Origin: JACDAN01 sp035707105 | GTDB lineage: Bacteria > Actinomycetota > Thermoleophilia > Gaiellales > Gaiellaceae | NCBI GenBank assembly: GCA_035707105.1 | Contig: DASSUI010000037.1 | Location: 25,334-89,333, forward strand | Reading direction: 5' to 3' | DNA length: 64,000 nt | Part shown: positions 37,209 to 46,769 of the stretch, in pieces | Numbering within the stretch: position 1 is the stretch's first letter | Layout of the letters: each line of letters opens with the position of its first letter | Translations under genes and position numbers: made by a program | Notes under the pieces: generated by a model | The model's database searches: none | Told to the model about the DNA's origin: nothing | The model's input: the letters and a program-made list of their open reading frames with translations, nothing else

Positions 37209-38085
37209 CGCGTCGGGCTGCCTGGACGCGCTCGCGGCGCCCGGCGTCGCCCGGTCGCTCGACGCATTCGTGACGAAGACGGTGACGCCGGAGCCGCGCG
37301 CAGGCAACGAGCCGGTCCGGATCGCCGAGACCGATCACGGGATGCTGAACTCGATCGGGCTGCAGAACCCCGGCCGCGACCGCTTCCTCGCGGACGTCCT
37401 GCCGCGGCTGCGCGAGCTCGGCGTGCCGCTCTGGGTCTCGGTCGGCGGGTTCGCCGCAGAGGAGTACGCCGAGACCTGCTCCCTGCTCGAGGACGTGACG
37501 ATCGAACTGAACCTCTCCTGCCCGAACGTCGACGAGGCGCCGGAGTCCGCCGCGGAGATCGTCGCCGCCTGCCGTGCGGCAACCCGGCTGCCGCTCTACG
37601 CGAAGCTCTCGCCCGCCCAGCCGGACATCGGCGAGGCCGCGCGCGCCGTGCAGGCCGCCGGCGCCGACGGGCTCTCGCTCGTGAACACGATCCGCGGTCT
37701 CGAGCTCGATCCACGCACGCTCCGGCCTAGGCTCGCGCGCGGCGTCGGCGGCTACTCGGGCCCAGCGCTCAAGCCGATCGCGCTGGCCGCCGTCTACGCG
37801 GCGTTCCGGGCGACGCGGATGCCGATCGTGGGCATAGGCGGCATCCGAAGCGGACGGGACGCGGCCGAGTTCGTCGCGGCCGGGGCGAGCGCGGTGGCGG
37901 TCGGGACCGCGCTCTTCGCCGACCCCTCGGCGCCGGTCCGGATCCGCCAGGAGCTCGCCGAGGTCGCCGCGTCGCTCGGGGTTTCGAAGCCTTCGGAGCT
38001 GCGCGGACTCGCGCACGAGGCCGACTCACGACTCCTGCCGCCAATCCTGACAACAGAGAAATTTCCTGCATTTCAGGCGAATTGA
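37198..38085 (+). CDS. pyrD: Dihydroorotate dehydrogenase, class 1B catalytic subunit
   Basis: 295 residues from a TTG at 37198 with GGAAGGA upstream, overlapping pyrK by 11 bases. FMN-barrel motifs: NASGCLDALA, GMLNSIGLQNPG, IELNLSCPNVDE (catalytic Cys), SLVNTIRG and VGIGGIRSGRDAAEFVAAGA. The protein starts almost at the NASG motif, so the usual N-terminal segment of about 15 residues before it is missing; out-of-frame overlap with pyrK may have eroded it. No pyrF follows. Confidence 0.93.
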   Translation: MLLNASGCLDALAAPGVARSLDAFVTKTVTPEPRAGNEPVRIAETDHGMLNSIGLQNPGRDRFLADVLPRLRELGVPLWVSVGGFAAEEYAETCSLLEDVTIELNLSCPNVDEAPESAAEIVAACRAATRLPLYAKLSPAQPDIGEAARAVQAAGADGLSLVNTIRGLELDPRTLRPRLARGVGGYSGPALKPIALAAVYAAFRATRMPIVGIGGIRSGRDAAEFVAAGASAVAVGTALFADPSAPVRIRQELAEVAASLGVSKPSELRGLAHEADSRLLPPILTTEKFPAFQAN

Positions 38086-38109
38086 TCGCTCTTGACAAGC
38101 TGTTAGTAT
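38082..38109 (+). promoter_or_regulatory. Promoter for mihF with leaderless start
   Basis: TTGATC (38082-38087), 16-base spacer, TAGTAT (38104-38109). The start GTG of mihF is 8 bases after the -10, so the mRNA is probably leaderless. The -35 overlaps the last bases of pyrD. This separates the mihF-gmk-rpoZ group from the pyr operon in transcription. Confidence 0.65.
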
Positions 38110-38117
38110 CCCGCGCC

Positions 38118-38447
38118 GTGGCCTCCGTGAAGACTCAGGCCCAGGCGCCGGCCCGGTCACGCGACCAGCGCATGGAGGCCCTACAGCGCGCAAATGACAT
38201 CCGCGTGAAGCGGGCGCAGCTGAAGCGGGACCTCAAGAACGGCATCGCCGATATCGAGGAGATCCTCGAGAAGCCGCCCGAGTACGTGGCCACGGCGAAG
38301 GTGTTCGACATCCTCATGGCGGTGCCGAAGTTCGGGCGCGTGAAGGCCACGAGGTTCCTGACCCAGGCGCGAATCAGCCAGTCCAAGACCGTGGGAGGCC
38401 TTTCGGACCGCCAGCGGGCCGAGCTCATTGGCCTCTTCAGGCGTTAG
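38118..38447 (+). CDS. mihF: Mycobacterial-type integration host factor
   Basis: 109 residues from a GTG at 38118. Helical protein with RDLKNGIADIEEILEKPP, LMAVPKFGRVKATRFLTQ (helix-two turn-helix DNA-binding part) and LSDRQRAELIGLFRR, the hallmark of actinobacterial mIHF, which is unrelated to proteobacterial IHF. A nucleoid and site-specific recombination factor. In Mycobacterium it also precedes gmk-rpoZ-coaBC, the same order as here. Confidence 0.95.
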   Translation: MASVKTQAQAPARSRDQRMEALQRANDIRVKRAQLKRDLKNGIADIEEILEKPPEYVATAKVFDILMAVPKFGRVKATRFLTQARISQSKTVGGLSDRQRAELIGLFRR

Positions 38448-39021
38448 TAGCCCCCCGGTCGTCGTCGTCACCGGGACCTCGGGCGCCGGCAAGGGCTCGA
38501 TCGAGCGGATCCTGCTCGAGCGGATGCCGGAACTGGAGCTCGCCGTCTCCGCCACGACGCGCGAGCGCCGCCCGGCCGAGGAGAACGGCAAGCACTACTG
38601 GTTCATCTCCGACGAGGAGTTCGACCGCAAGCTCGCGGAGAAGGGCTTTCTCGAGTACATCACGTTCCCGTGGGGGCAGCGGTCGGGGACGCTCCGTTCG
38701 GAGATCGACCGGATCAGAGCGGGCGGCCGGATCCCGCTCCTCGACCTCGAAACCGACGGCGCGCGCTACCTGCAGGAGAAGCTGCCCGAGGCGGTCACGA
38801 TCTTCGTCACGGCGCCGACGTTCGAGGAGCTCGAGCGCCGGCTACGGGCCCGCGCGACCGAAAGCGCCGGCGAGATCGGGGAGCGCCTCCAGCTCGCGCG
38901 CGAGCAGCTCTCCGAGGCCGACCTCTTCGACCACGTGATCGTCAACGACGATCTCGAGCGCGCGGCGGACGAGGTCGAGGAGATTGTCCGGGAGCGGATC
39001 GCCGCTACCATGGCCTCGTGA
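38428..39021 (+). CDS. gmk: Guanylate kinase
   Basis: 197 residues, TTG start overlapping mihF by 20 bases. P-loop VTGTSGAGKGSIERIL, GMP-binding ATTRERRPAEENGKHYWF and YITFPWGQRSGT with LLDLETDGA. The P-loop carries TSGAGKGS in place of the more usual PSGVGKGT, still compatible with ATP binding. Converts GMP to GDP. Confidence 0.95.
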   Translation: MASSGVSSPPVVVVTGTSGAGKGSIERILLERMPELELAVSATTRERRPAEENGKHYWFISDEEFDRKLAEKGFLEYITFPWGQRSGTLRSEIDRIRAGGRIPLLDLETDGARYLQEKLPEAVTIFVTAPTFEELERRLRARATESAGEIGERLQLAREQLSEADLFDHVIVNDDLERAADEVEEIVRERIAATMAS

Positions 39022-39248
39022 TCTCTCCGAGAGTCGACAAGCTGTTGAAGAACGTCCCGGACCGCTACGGCCTGGTGCTGGTGGCAGCCAAGCGCGCGAG
39101 GCAGATCAACAACTACCACCACCAGCTGGGCGAAGGCACGTTCGAGGACTTCCCGCCGCCGCTCGTCGAGTCCCGCTCGAAGAACTACCTCACGATCGCC
39201 CTCGAAGAGGTTGCCGAGGGCAAGATCAAGCACGAGTACAAGAAGTAG
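39018..39248 (+). CDS. rpoZ: RNA polymerase omega subunit
   Basis: 76 residues from a GTG at 39018, overlapping gmk by four bases. DKLLKNVPDRYGLVLVAAKR followed by ARQIN and SKNYLTIALEEVAEGKI are the omega core. Short and without the long C-terminal tail seen in some actinobacteria. Confidence 0.93.
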   Translation: MISPRVDKLLKNVPDRYGLVLVAAKRARQINNYHHQLGEGTFEDFPPPLVESRSKNYLTIALEEVAEGKIKHEYKK

Positions 39249-39258
39249 GTAGCCCCCG

Positions 39259-40417
39259 ATGGCGCGCGTCCTGGTCGGTGTCACCGGGGGGATCGCCGCC
39301 TACAAGGCGTGCGAGTTGGTGCGCCTCTTCGTCAAGGCCGGCCACGAGGTCGTACCGCTCGTCACCCCGGGAGCCGACCGTTTCGTCCGGGCCGAGACCT
39401 TCTACGCGCTCGCCCGCCGGTCGCCCGAGGGCGGGCCCTATCCCCATCTGCAGCGCGCCGACCTCTACGTGATCGCGCCGCTGACGGCGAACACGCTCGC
39501 GCAGCTCGCGCACGGGCTTGCCACGAACATCGTCGCCGAGGCCGCGCTGGCGCACGACGGGCCGCTGCTGGTCGCGCCGGCGATGAACACGCGGATGTGG
39601 GCTCACCCGGCGACGCAGGCGAACGTCGAGACGCTCCACGCCCGAGGCGTCGAGCTCGTCGGCCCGGAGGAGGGCGAGCTGGCCGAGGGCGAGGAGGGCG
39701 CCGGCCGCATGGCCGAGCCTGTGGACATCTTCGCGCGCGCCGAGGCCCTTCTGACCCCACGTAACACTGTGTTACTTGGAAAGACGGTGGTCGTTACGGC
39801 CGGTGGTACACGGGAGCCGATCGACGCCGTCCGCTTCGTCGGCAACCGCTCGTCGGGCCGCATGGGCGCTGCGCTCGCGGTCGAAGCCCGGAGGCGCGGC
39901 GCCGAGGTGACGCTGATCGCGTCGAACCTGAGCATCGCGCCGCCCACAGGGGTCGAGGTCGTCCAGGCGCCGACCGCGTCCGACGTGGCCCGCGAGACGC
40001 TGGCGCGGGCGGACGCCGACGTCGTGGTCATGGCCGCCGCCGTCGCCGACTACCGGCCGGCGGAGGCGCGCCCCGACAAGCGGCCAAAGGACACGGACGC
40101 CTGGCGACTGGAGCTCCAGCCGACCGAGGACGTCCTGAAGGCGCTCGGCTCGCAGCCGGCCAACGGCCGCATCCTCGTCGGTTTCGCGGCCGAGACCGGC
40201 GGCGACGGTCTCGCCCGCGCCAGGGAGAAGCGGACCGGCAAGAATGCAGATCTGGTCGTCTACAACGATGTGGCCGCGTCCGATCTGGGGTTCGACTCGG
40301 CCGACAACGAGGTCGTACTGATTTCCGAGGCAGGGGAGCGAAAGGTGGAGAGGGCACCGAAAGCGCAGATCGCGACCGAGATCTGGGACGAGGTCGAGCG
40401 GCTGCTCGGAGAGAACG

Positions 40418-40437
<20 letters not shown>
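39259..40437 (+). CDS. coaBC: Bifunctional phosphopantothenoylcysteine decarboxylase/ligase
   Basis: 392 residues. The N-terminal flavodoxin-like CoaC half (VGVTGGIAAYKACELVR, PAMNTRMW with the substrate-binding Asn) and the C-terminal CoaB half (VTAGGTREPIDAVRFVGNRS, AAVADYRP, KRTGKNADLVVYNDVA). Both activities belong to coenzyme A synthesis. An in-frame AAC ACT GTG TTA segment with lower GC marks the hinge near base 39765. Its last 20 bases overlap the MoxR ATPase. Confidence 0.95.
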
Positions 40438-41389
<952 letters not shown>

Positions 41390-41441
41390 TCGGTGCTCCT
41401 CCAGGCGATACACGCCTACTTCCGGCCCGCGATCACACGGC

Positions 41442-41507
41442 GCCAGAGCCGACCCTCCTTCTCACCAAGGCTAACCAGCCTTGGCTCATCGGAGTGCGCG
41501 CTCTGGC
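41442..41507 (+). ncRNA. Nested stem-loop element before the DUF58 gene (candidate cis-regulatory RNA)
   Basis: Three stacked helices are possible: GCCAGAGC/GCTCTGGC (outer, 8 bp), CTCC/GGAG (4 bp) and CCAAGGCT/AGCCTTGG (8 bp) with an AACC loop. The internal loops between them are 5x5 and 6x6. CACCAAG (41463-41469) can instead pair with CTTGGTG (41507-41513), so two folds compete. It lies 50 bases before the DUF58 ATG. It matches no RNA family I recognise and could also be only a terminator of moxR. Confidence 0.45.
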
Positions 41508-41556
41508 TTGGTGCTCGCGATCCGGAAGCGGGGCAGTACGACCTGAAGGAGCACTG

Positions 41557-42780
41557 ATGCTGACGCGCCGGGGTCGCTTCACGCTGGCGCTGGGCGGAGG
41601 GACGTACCTCGGCGCCTGGGCGTTCGGCGCCCACGTGCTCTATGCGCCCGCCGTCGGCGTCCTCCTCGCCGTCGGCGCCGCGATCGTCTGGACGAACGCG
41701 CTGGCCCGCCCGCTCAGCCTTCACCGGGAGCTCGAGCGCGACCGGCCGCTGGAGGGCGACGACGTCTCCGTCCGTGTCGAGCTCGAGGCCGACGGCGGCG
41801 TCATCCCCGCGACGGTGCTGCTCCACGAGCCGGTCGGACGGCTGGGCGAGCAACAGGTCGTGGTCGCCCGCGACGGCCGGTTCCTGCGCGCCGTCTACCG
41901 CCTCAGGCGCGTGCCCCGGGGGCGCTACCGGTTCACGGGCGCCCGCGCCGTCGTCGAGGACCCGTTCGGCCTCGCGAAGCGCGTGCAGCCGCTCGCCGAC
42001 TCGGCGCCGCTGCTCGTGTACCCCCGCCTCGCGCGCCTGAACGTCCTCTTCGCGGAGCGCGGGCTCCGAGCGCACGGCGCCGGCCGCATCCTGCTGCGGC
42101 GCCCGGCCGGCTTCGAGCTCCACAGCGTGCGCGAGTACCAGAGCGGCGAGTCGCTCCGCCGGGTGCACTGGCCGTCGACGGCACGCCGGCAGCAGCTGAT
42201 GGTGAAGGAGCTCGAGGACGCCCCGCGGGACGAGATCGTCGTCGTCCTCGACGCGGAGGCAGGACACGGCGTCGGACGGCCGGGCGACTCGAGCTTCGAC
42301 GCGCAGGTCCGCGCGGCGGGCTCGCTCCTCTGGGCGCACGCGCGGCGCGGTCGGCATGCCCGCCTCGTCGTGACGAGCGGGAGCGCCGACGACTCGGTCT
42401 CCGTGCGGAGCTACGAGCGCGACTGGCCGCGGACGCTCGAGATCCTCGCGACGGCGGAGCAAAACGGCCGCCGTCCCGCCGAGTCGCTGCTCGGCGACCA
42501 CTCCGGGGCCGCGACGCACGCGCGTGACCTCGTGGTCGTGACGTCGGCGCTCCGGACGCCGCTCGTGGAGGCGCTCGTCTCCCGGGCCGGAGCGCGCCAG
42601 CAGGTTTCCGTCGTCTACGTGGACGCGCCGAGCTTCGCCGGGCGGCGGCGCCGCGCGCTCGGGGCGGAGCCGTCGGTGCTGCGGCTCGAGTCCGCGGGCA
42701 TCCCGGTCGCGGTGCTGCGCCGCGGAGACGACCTCGAGGGCGCCCTCGGCGGAGCCGAGGCGGGAGCGGCCCATGGCTAG
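41557..42780 (+). CDS. DUF58 protein (MoxR partner)
   Basis: 407 residues from the ATG at 41557 (AAGGAGCACTG upstream). Two N-terminal membrane helices (LGAWAFGAHVLYAPAVGVLL), a beta-sandwich region, then the DUF58 core with FELHSVREYQSGESLRRVHW and MVKELEDAPRDEIVVVLDAE, a von Willebrand-like site in DxxxS form. Works with MoxR ATPases in envelope-related functions in several bacteria. Next gene overlaps by 8 bases. Confidence 0.9.
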   Translation: MLTRRGRFTLALGGGTYLGAWAFGAHVLYAPAVGVLLAVGAAIVWTNALARPLSLHRELERDRPLEGDDVSVRVELEADGGVIPATVLLHEPVGRLGEQQVVVARDGRFLRAVYRLRRVPRGRYRFTGARAVVEDPFGLAKRVQPLADSAPLLVYPRLARLNVLFAERGLRAHGAGRILLRRPAGFELHSVREYQSGESLRRVHWPSTARRQQLMVKELEDAPRDEIVVVLDAEAGHGVGRPGDSSFDAQVRAAGSLLWAHARRGRHARLVVTSGSADDSVSVRSYERDWPRTLEILATAEQNGRRPAESLLGDHSGAATHARDLVVVTSALRTPLVEALVSRAGARQQVSVVYVDAPSFAGRRRRALGAEPSVLRLESAGIPVAVLRRGDDLEGALGGAEAGAAHG

Positions 42781-45082
42781 GACGGCGCTGCTCGCGCTGC
42801 TGCCGGCGCTGCTGATCATGAGCGGGTGGCAGGGCCTCGAGGAGCCGGTGCAGGGTGCCGAGTTCGCGCTGGCCGCGGTGCTCGCCGTCGCGGCTGCGAT
42901 GGTTCCGCGCCGCCGCTTCCGGATTCCCGCGATGATCGCCGCCGGCGTCGCCGTCGTCTCGGTCGCGTTCGACCTCTCGCCGCTCGACGCACGCCCGTTC
43001 GACGCCGACCACGACTTCTTCGGCCCGGTCCTCACGAAGTTCGGCGGCGGCGTGCTCGACTTCTACGAGGTCGGACTCCGGTTCGACCCGGCTGAGCGCC
43101 CGGGCATGCACGGGGCGATCGTCGTCGCGGTGTTCGCGTTCACCCTCCTGACCACGCTGGCAATCGCGGGACGCCGGCCGATCCTCGCTGCAGCGACGAC
43201 CTTCGCCGGCGCAGCGTGGCCGGTGACGCTCGTCCCCGAGGCGGCGTCGACGCTGCGCGGCGCGCTGCTGCTCGCGACCGCGCTCCTGCTCCTCGCCGCG
43301 CTCCGGTCCGGCGCCCGCCCGGGAAGCAGCCAGGCGCTCCTCGTCGGCGCGGGCGTGCTGGTCGCCGCGCTCGTCGCCGTCAGCTCGCCGTCGGTCGCGA
43401 AGGGCGGCTTCCTCGACTGGCAGAGCTGGGAGCCGTACGTCCGGGACGCGAAGCCGGTGAGCGTCCAGTACGTGTGGGACTCGGACTACGACGGCATCGA
43501 CTTCCCGAAGACCGCGACGACCGTGCTCAAGGTCAAGGCGCCGCGGAACGCGCCGTACTGGCGCGCCACGACGCTCGACGTCTTCCTCGACGACGTCTGG
43601 CAGGAGGACGCCCCGCTGATCGAGCCCGTCCGCGGAGCAGGGCTCGACTCGCTGCTCAACGACCCGCTCCTACCGTCGGCGGCACGGGATGCCGGGAGCT
43701 GGCTGAAGCAGGACGTCATGGTCGAGGCGCTGCAGGACACGCACCTGATCGGCGCGAGCGTGCCCGTGGCCTTCGAGGAGCGTCGCGCGGGCTCCTACGC
43801 GTCGGGAATCGGGTACGTCGGCCGGCTCGAGCGCGGCCAGAAGTACTCCGTCTGGAGCTACGTCGCGCGGCCGACGCCCGGCCAGCTCGCCCGCTCGCGA
43901 CCCGTGTATCCGGCGGAGATCCTCTACGACAGCCCGTTCCTGAGCGTAGGCAGCTACTACGGCGTGCCGCCGTTCGGAACATCCGGCCGCGAGCCGGCAG
44001 TCGAACAGCTGTTCACGAGCGAGGAGCTCGCCCCGTACGAGCCGCTGTACCGGCAGGCGCTGCGCGTCGTCGGCCGTCCGCCCAACCCGTACGCGGCGGC
44101 GGTCGCGCTCGAGGCCTGGTTCCGGTCGGGCGGCGACTTCACCTACGACGAGCACCCGCCGCGCGGCACCGGCGCACCGCCGCTCGTCGCCTTCGCCACC
44201 GGCCACCACCGCGGGTACTGCCAGCACTTCGCGGGCGCGATGGCGCTCATGCTGCGCTACCTGGGGATCCCGGCGCGCGTCGCCGCCGGGTTCACGAACG
44301 GCACGTTCGACGACGGGGACCGCGAGTGGACGGTCTCCGACACGAACGCGCACACCTGGGTCGAGGTTTGGTTCCGCGGCTACGGCTGGGTGCCGTTCGA
44401 CCCGACGCCTGGCCGCGGACGGCTGCGCGGCGAGTACACGTCGTCCTCGCTCTTCTTCGACGCCCCGGCAGCGACGGCCGCCTTCGCCGGCGCGGCGGCG
44501 GCGCTCGGGCTCACCGTCCTCCGCAACCGGCTCGGCGGGTCGGCAGCTTCGCCCGACGACCGCCCGCGCGGCCCAGACTCCGGATTCGTCCCCGGCGATC
44601 CCCGCGCCGGACAGACGACGGCGCCGGCCGAGGAGCGGAACGATCTCCGCATCCTGGGGATCGTGCTCGCCGCGGCCGCGGCCGTCCTGGCGGTGTTCTG
44701 GCTCGCGAAGGCGGGCCGGCGGCGCTGGCGGTACGCCTCCGATGACCCGAGGCGCGTGGCCGCGGCGGTGCGCGCGGAGCTCGTCGACTTCCTCGCCGAC
44801 CAGCGCGTCGACCTGGCCCCGAGCACGACCCCCGCCGAGCTCGGCCGCTCGGTGCGCGAGCGGTTCCGCGTCGACGCCGACGGCCTCGCCGAGGCGCTCG
44901 GCACCGCCCGCTTCGGGCCCTCGGAGGAGGCCCACCGCGCTGCGGGCGACGCGCGGCGCGAGCTCCGCGGCGTCCTGAGGACGATCCGCCGCCGCCTCGG
45001 CTCGAAGCGGCGCCTCCGCGGCCTCGTCTCGCTGCGCTCGTTCGGCCTGCGAGCGTCGTCTACCGTGAGGACGGAGCCATGA
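42773..45082 (+). CDS. Membrane transglutaminase-like protein (TgpA type)
   Basis: 769 residues. N-terminal membrane helices (about six, residues 1-205), an extracytoplasmic domain, then the transglutaminase core with Cys in HRGYCQHFAGAMALMLRYLG (near residue 482), His in DTNAHTWVEVWF (near 525) and Asp in VPFDPTPGRG (near 541). A further helix near residue 625 and a C-terminal DUF4129-like cytoplasmic part follow. Gene set MoxR-DUF58-TgpA is widespread. The catalytic triad is intact, and cross-linking or protease activity on the cell surface is inferred. Confidence 0.92.
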   Translation: MARTALLALLPALLIMSGWQGLEEPVQGAEFALAAVLAVAAAMVPRRRFRIPAMIAAGVAVVSVAFDLSPLDARPFDADHDFFGPVLTKFGGGVLDFYEVGLRFDPAERPGMHGAIVVAVFAFTLLTTLAIAGRRPILAAATTFAGAAWPVTLVPEAASTLRGALLLATALLLLAALRSGARPGSSQALLVGAGVLVAALVAVSSPSVAKGGFLDWQSWEPYVRDAKPVSVQYVWDSDYDGIDFPKTATTVLKVKAPRNAPYWRATTLDVFLDDVWQEDAPLIEPVRGAGLDSLLNDPLLPSAARDAGSWLKQDVMVEALQDTHLIGASVPVAFEERRAGSYASGIGYVGRLERGQKYSVWSYVARPTPGQLARSRPVYPAEILYDSPFLSVGSYYGVPPFGTSGREPAVEQLFTSEELAPYEPLYRQALRVVGRPPNPYAAAVALEAWFRSGGDFTYDEHPPRGTGAPPLVAFATGHHRGYCQHFAGAMALMLRYLGIPARVAAGFTNGTFDDGDREWTVSDTNAHTWVEVWFRGYGWVPFDPTPGRGRLRGEYTSSSLFFDAPAATAAFAGAAAALGLTVLRNRLGGSAASPDDRPRGPDSGFVPGDPRAGQTTAPAEERNDLRILGIVLAAAAAVLAVFWLAKAGRRRWRYASDDPRRVAAAVRAELVDFLADQRVDLAPSTTPAELGRSVRERFRVDADGLAEALGTARFGPSEEAHRAAGDARRELRGVLRTIRRRLGSKRRLRGLVSLRSFGLRASSTVRTEP

Positions 45083-45429
45083 GCGAGACCTACGACCTCT
45101 TCCAGCAGGGCCGGACGCACCTCCGCAAGGGGCGCGCCGCCCAGGCGACCGTCGCCCTGGAGAAGGCGAAGCGGCGCGAGCCCCAGAAGGCCTCCATCCG
45201 CGAGGCACTCGGGATCGCGTACTTCCGCATCCAGCGCTACGACGAGGCCGAGCGTGAGTTCCGCGCCATGCTCGAGCTCTCGCCGACCGACGACTACGCG
45301 CACTATGCGCTCGGCCGCTGCCTCGAGAAGAAGGGCCGAGAGCACGAGGCGAACGGCCACTACAAGCTCGCCAGCTCGCTCAAGCCCGGCAGCGAGCAAT
45401 ACGCCAAGCGCATCAAAGACCTCGGATAA
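45079..45429 (+). CDS. Small TPR-repeat protein
   Basis: 116 residues, ATG overlapping the transglutaminase stop (ATGA). Three tetratricopeptide units: FQQGRTHLRKGRAAQATVAL, REALGIAYFRIQRYDEAERE, HYALGRCLEKKGREHEANGH. It has no signal peptide and probably serves as a cytoplasmic scaffold. Directly before dtd. Confidence 0.82.
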   Translation: MSETYDLFQQGRTHLRKGRAAQATVALEKAKRREPQKASIREALGIAYFRIQRYDEAEREFRAMLELSPTDDYAHYALGRCLEKKGREHEANGHYKLASSLKPGSEQYAKRIKDLG

Positions 45430-45436
45430 TCGCTCC

Positions 45437-45892
45437 GTGCGAGCGGTCGTCCAGCGCGTCTCCGAGGCGCGGGTCGTGGTGGACGGCGAGGTGGTGGGGG
45501 AGATCGGACGCGGCCTCTGCGTCCTGCTCGGTGTGGCGCGGGAGGACGGCGACGACGAGGCGCAGCGGCTCGCCGAGAAGGTCGCGAAGCTGCGGATCTT
45601 CGAGAAGGAGGACGGGAAGTTCGACCGGTCGGTGCTCGACGCCGGCGGCGCCGCCCTCGTCGTGAGTCAGTTCACGATCATCGCCGACACGGCGAAGGGC
45701 AACCGCCCGAGCTTCTCCGGCACGGCGCCGCCGGTGGACGCGGAGCGGCTCTACGACGCGTTCTGCGCGGCGTTGCGTAAGGCGGGCGTTGCCGTCGAAA
45801 CGGGGCGCTTCGGCGCCCGCATGACGGTGGCGCTCGTGAACGACGGGCCGGTGACGCTTGTCCTTGACGCTGGCCCGAAGCGTCCGATGTGA
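45437..45892 (+). CDS. dtd: D-aminoacyl-tRNA deacylase
   Basis: 151 residues from a GTG at 45437. Motifs: MRAVVQRVSEARVVVDGEVV, VVSQFTIIADTAKGNRPSFS (SQxTL-like) and MTVALVNDGPVTLVLD near the C-terminus (the NDGPVT signature). It removes D-amino acids mischarged on tRNA. Its presence a few genes after D-Glu enzymes is probably coincidence. Closed by a strong hairpin. Confidence 0.94.
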   Translation: MRAVVQRVSEARVVVDGEVVGEIGRGLCVLLGVAREDGDDEAQRLAEKVAKLRIFEKEDGKFDRSVLDAGGAALVVSQFTIIADTAKGNRPSFSGTAPPVDAERLYDAFCAALRKAGVAVETGRFGARMTVALVNDGPVTLVLDAGPKRPM

Positions 45893-45923
45893 ACCACAGG
45901 CCTGGGAGCTGGACGGCGGTCGT

Positions 45924-45949
45924 GAGGGGCAGCCGAGCGGCCGCCCCTC
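45924..45949. terminator. Bidirectional hairpin between dtd and the convergent metalloprotease
   Basis: GAGGGGC, bulge A, GCC, loop GAGC, GGC, bulge C, GCCCCTC: about ten base pairs between two convergent stop codons. Confidence 0.75.
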
Positions 45950-45960
45950 GCGCGAGGTCC

Positions 45961-46659
45961 TCAGTCGCAGGCCACCGACGGCTGCGTCGGAGGATATGGG
46001 TCGACGCCTTCGAGCGCCCACGCGAACACGACCGCGATGCCCGCGAGGTCGCACTCCGAGAGCGTCGGCACGATTCCGTTGCTCCAGTGCCACTTGTAGC
46101 CCATCAGGTCCGTTGATTCGGTCAGCGGCTGGGCATGCCCGAGGCCCAGCGCGTGGCCGAGCTCGTGCATCGTCACGTAGTACAGGTACTGCGGTGAGTA
46201 CGTGACCCCGACCGGCGGCACGAGATCCGAGCGCACGATGACGTTCGGACACGAGTGCGCTCCGCAGATCGCGTACCCGCCGAACACCGTCCCGCCCGCC
46301 GTGGGGTTGTAGTGCAGCACGATGTCGGCCTTGTGCTTGGCCGTGTACTGGTCGGTCACGTCGGTGAGCGTGATCAGCCCGCCGAACTCCTGCCGCAGCG
46401 CGTAGTCCCAGTCGGCGATCGCCTGATGCACCGCGGCCAGCGACTCCTCGTCGACGTTCGGATGCGCCTGCACCGCCACCGTGAGGTCCGTGTGGTCCCA
46501 CCAGTAGCCGGGGTAGTTGAACGCGCCGTGCAGGATCAGGACGCTCTCCGTGTCCGGCGGCGTCTGCGCCGGCCGTAGCGGCGTCACCGCTTCTGCAGCA
46601 GCCGGGGTGAACGCGGCCACCAGCAACGCGACCAGAAGCAAAAGCACGTTCTTCTTCAT
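45961..46659 (-). CDS. Secreted matrixin-like zinc metalloprotease
   Basis: 232 residues from the ATG at 46659, with GGAGGGCTGAGC upstream; longer frames lack a site and signal. Signal peptide (LLLLVALLVAAFTPAAAEA), then a catalytic domain with the complete zinc motif HELGHALGLGH near residues 165-175 and a downstream Met-turn DLMGYKW. DKFs such as ADIVLHYNPTAGG and GYAIC fit an M10-like fold. It is a stand-alone secreted protease with no visible propeptide cysteine switch. Confidence 0.86.
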   Translation of the reverse strand: MKKNVLLLLVALLVAAFTPAAAEAVTPLRPAQTPPDTESVLILHGAFNYPGYWWDHTDLTVAVQAHPNVDEESLAAVHQAIADWDYALRQEFGGLITLTDVTDQYTAKHKADIVLHYNPTAGGTVFGGYAICGAHSCPNVIVRSDLVPPVGVTYSPQYLYYVTMHELGHALGLGHAQPLTESTDLMGYKWHWSNGIVPTLSECDLAGIAVVFAWALEGVDPYPPTQPSVACD

Positions 46660-46769
46660 GCTCAGCCCTCCATCTCGGGGATTCGTCGGGCTATACACGG
46701 TGCCCCGAGCCAGAACGGGCCAAACGAGCGGCACACGCCCACCTTTTCCACGACACCTGGACAGCGCTC

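Noticed and set aside
38092..38097. TTGACA as -35 for mihF
   Set aside because: Only 6 bases separate it from TAGTAT and nothing resembling a -10 occurs 17 bases downstream; TTGATC at 38082 has the right spacing.
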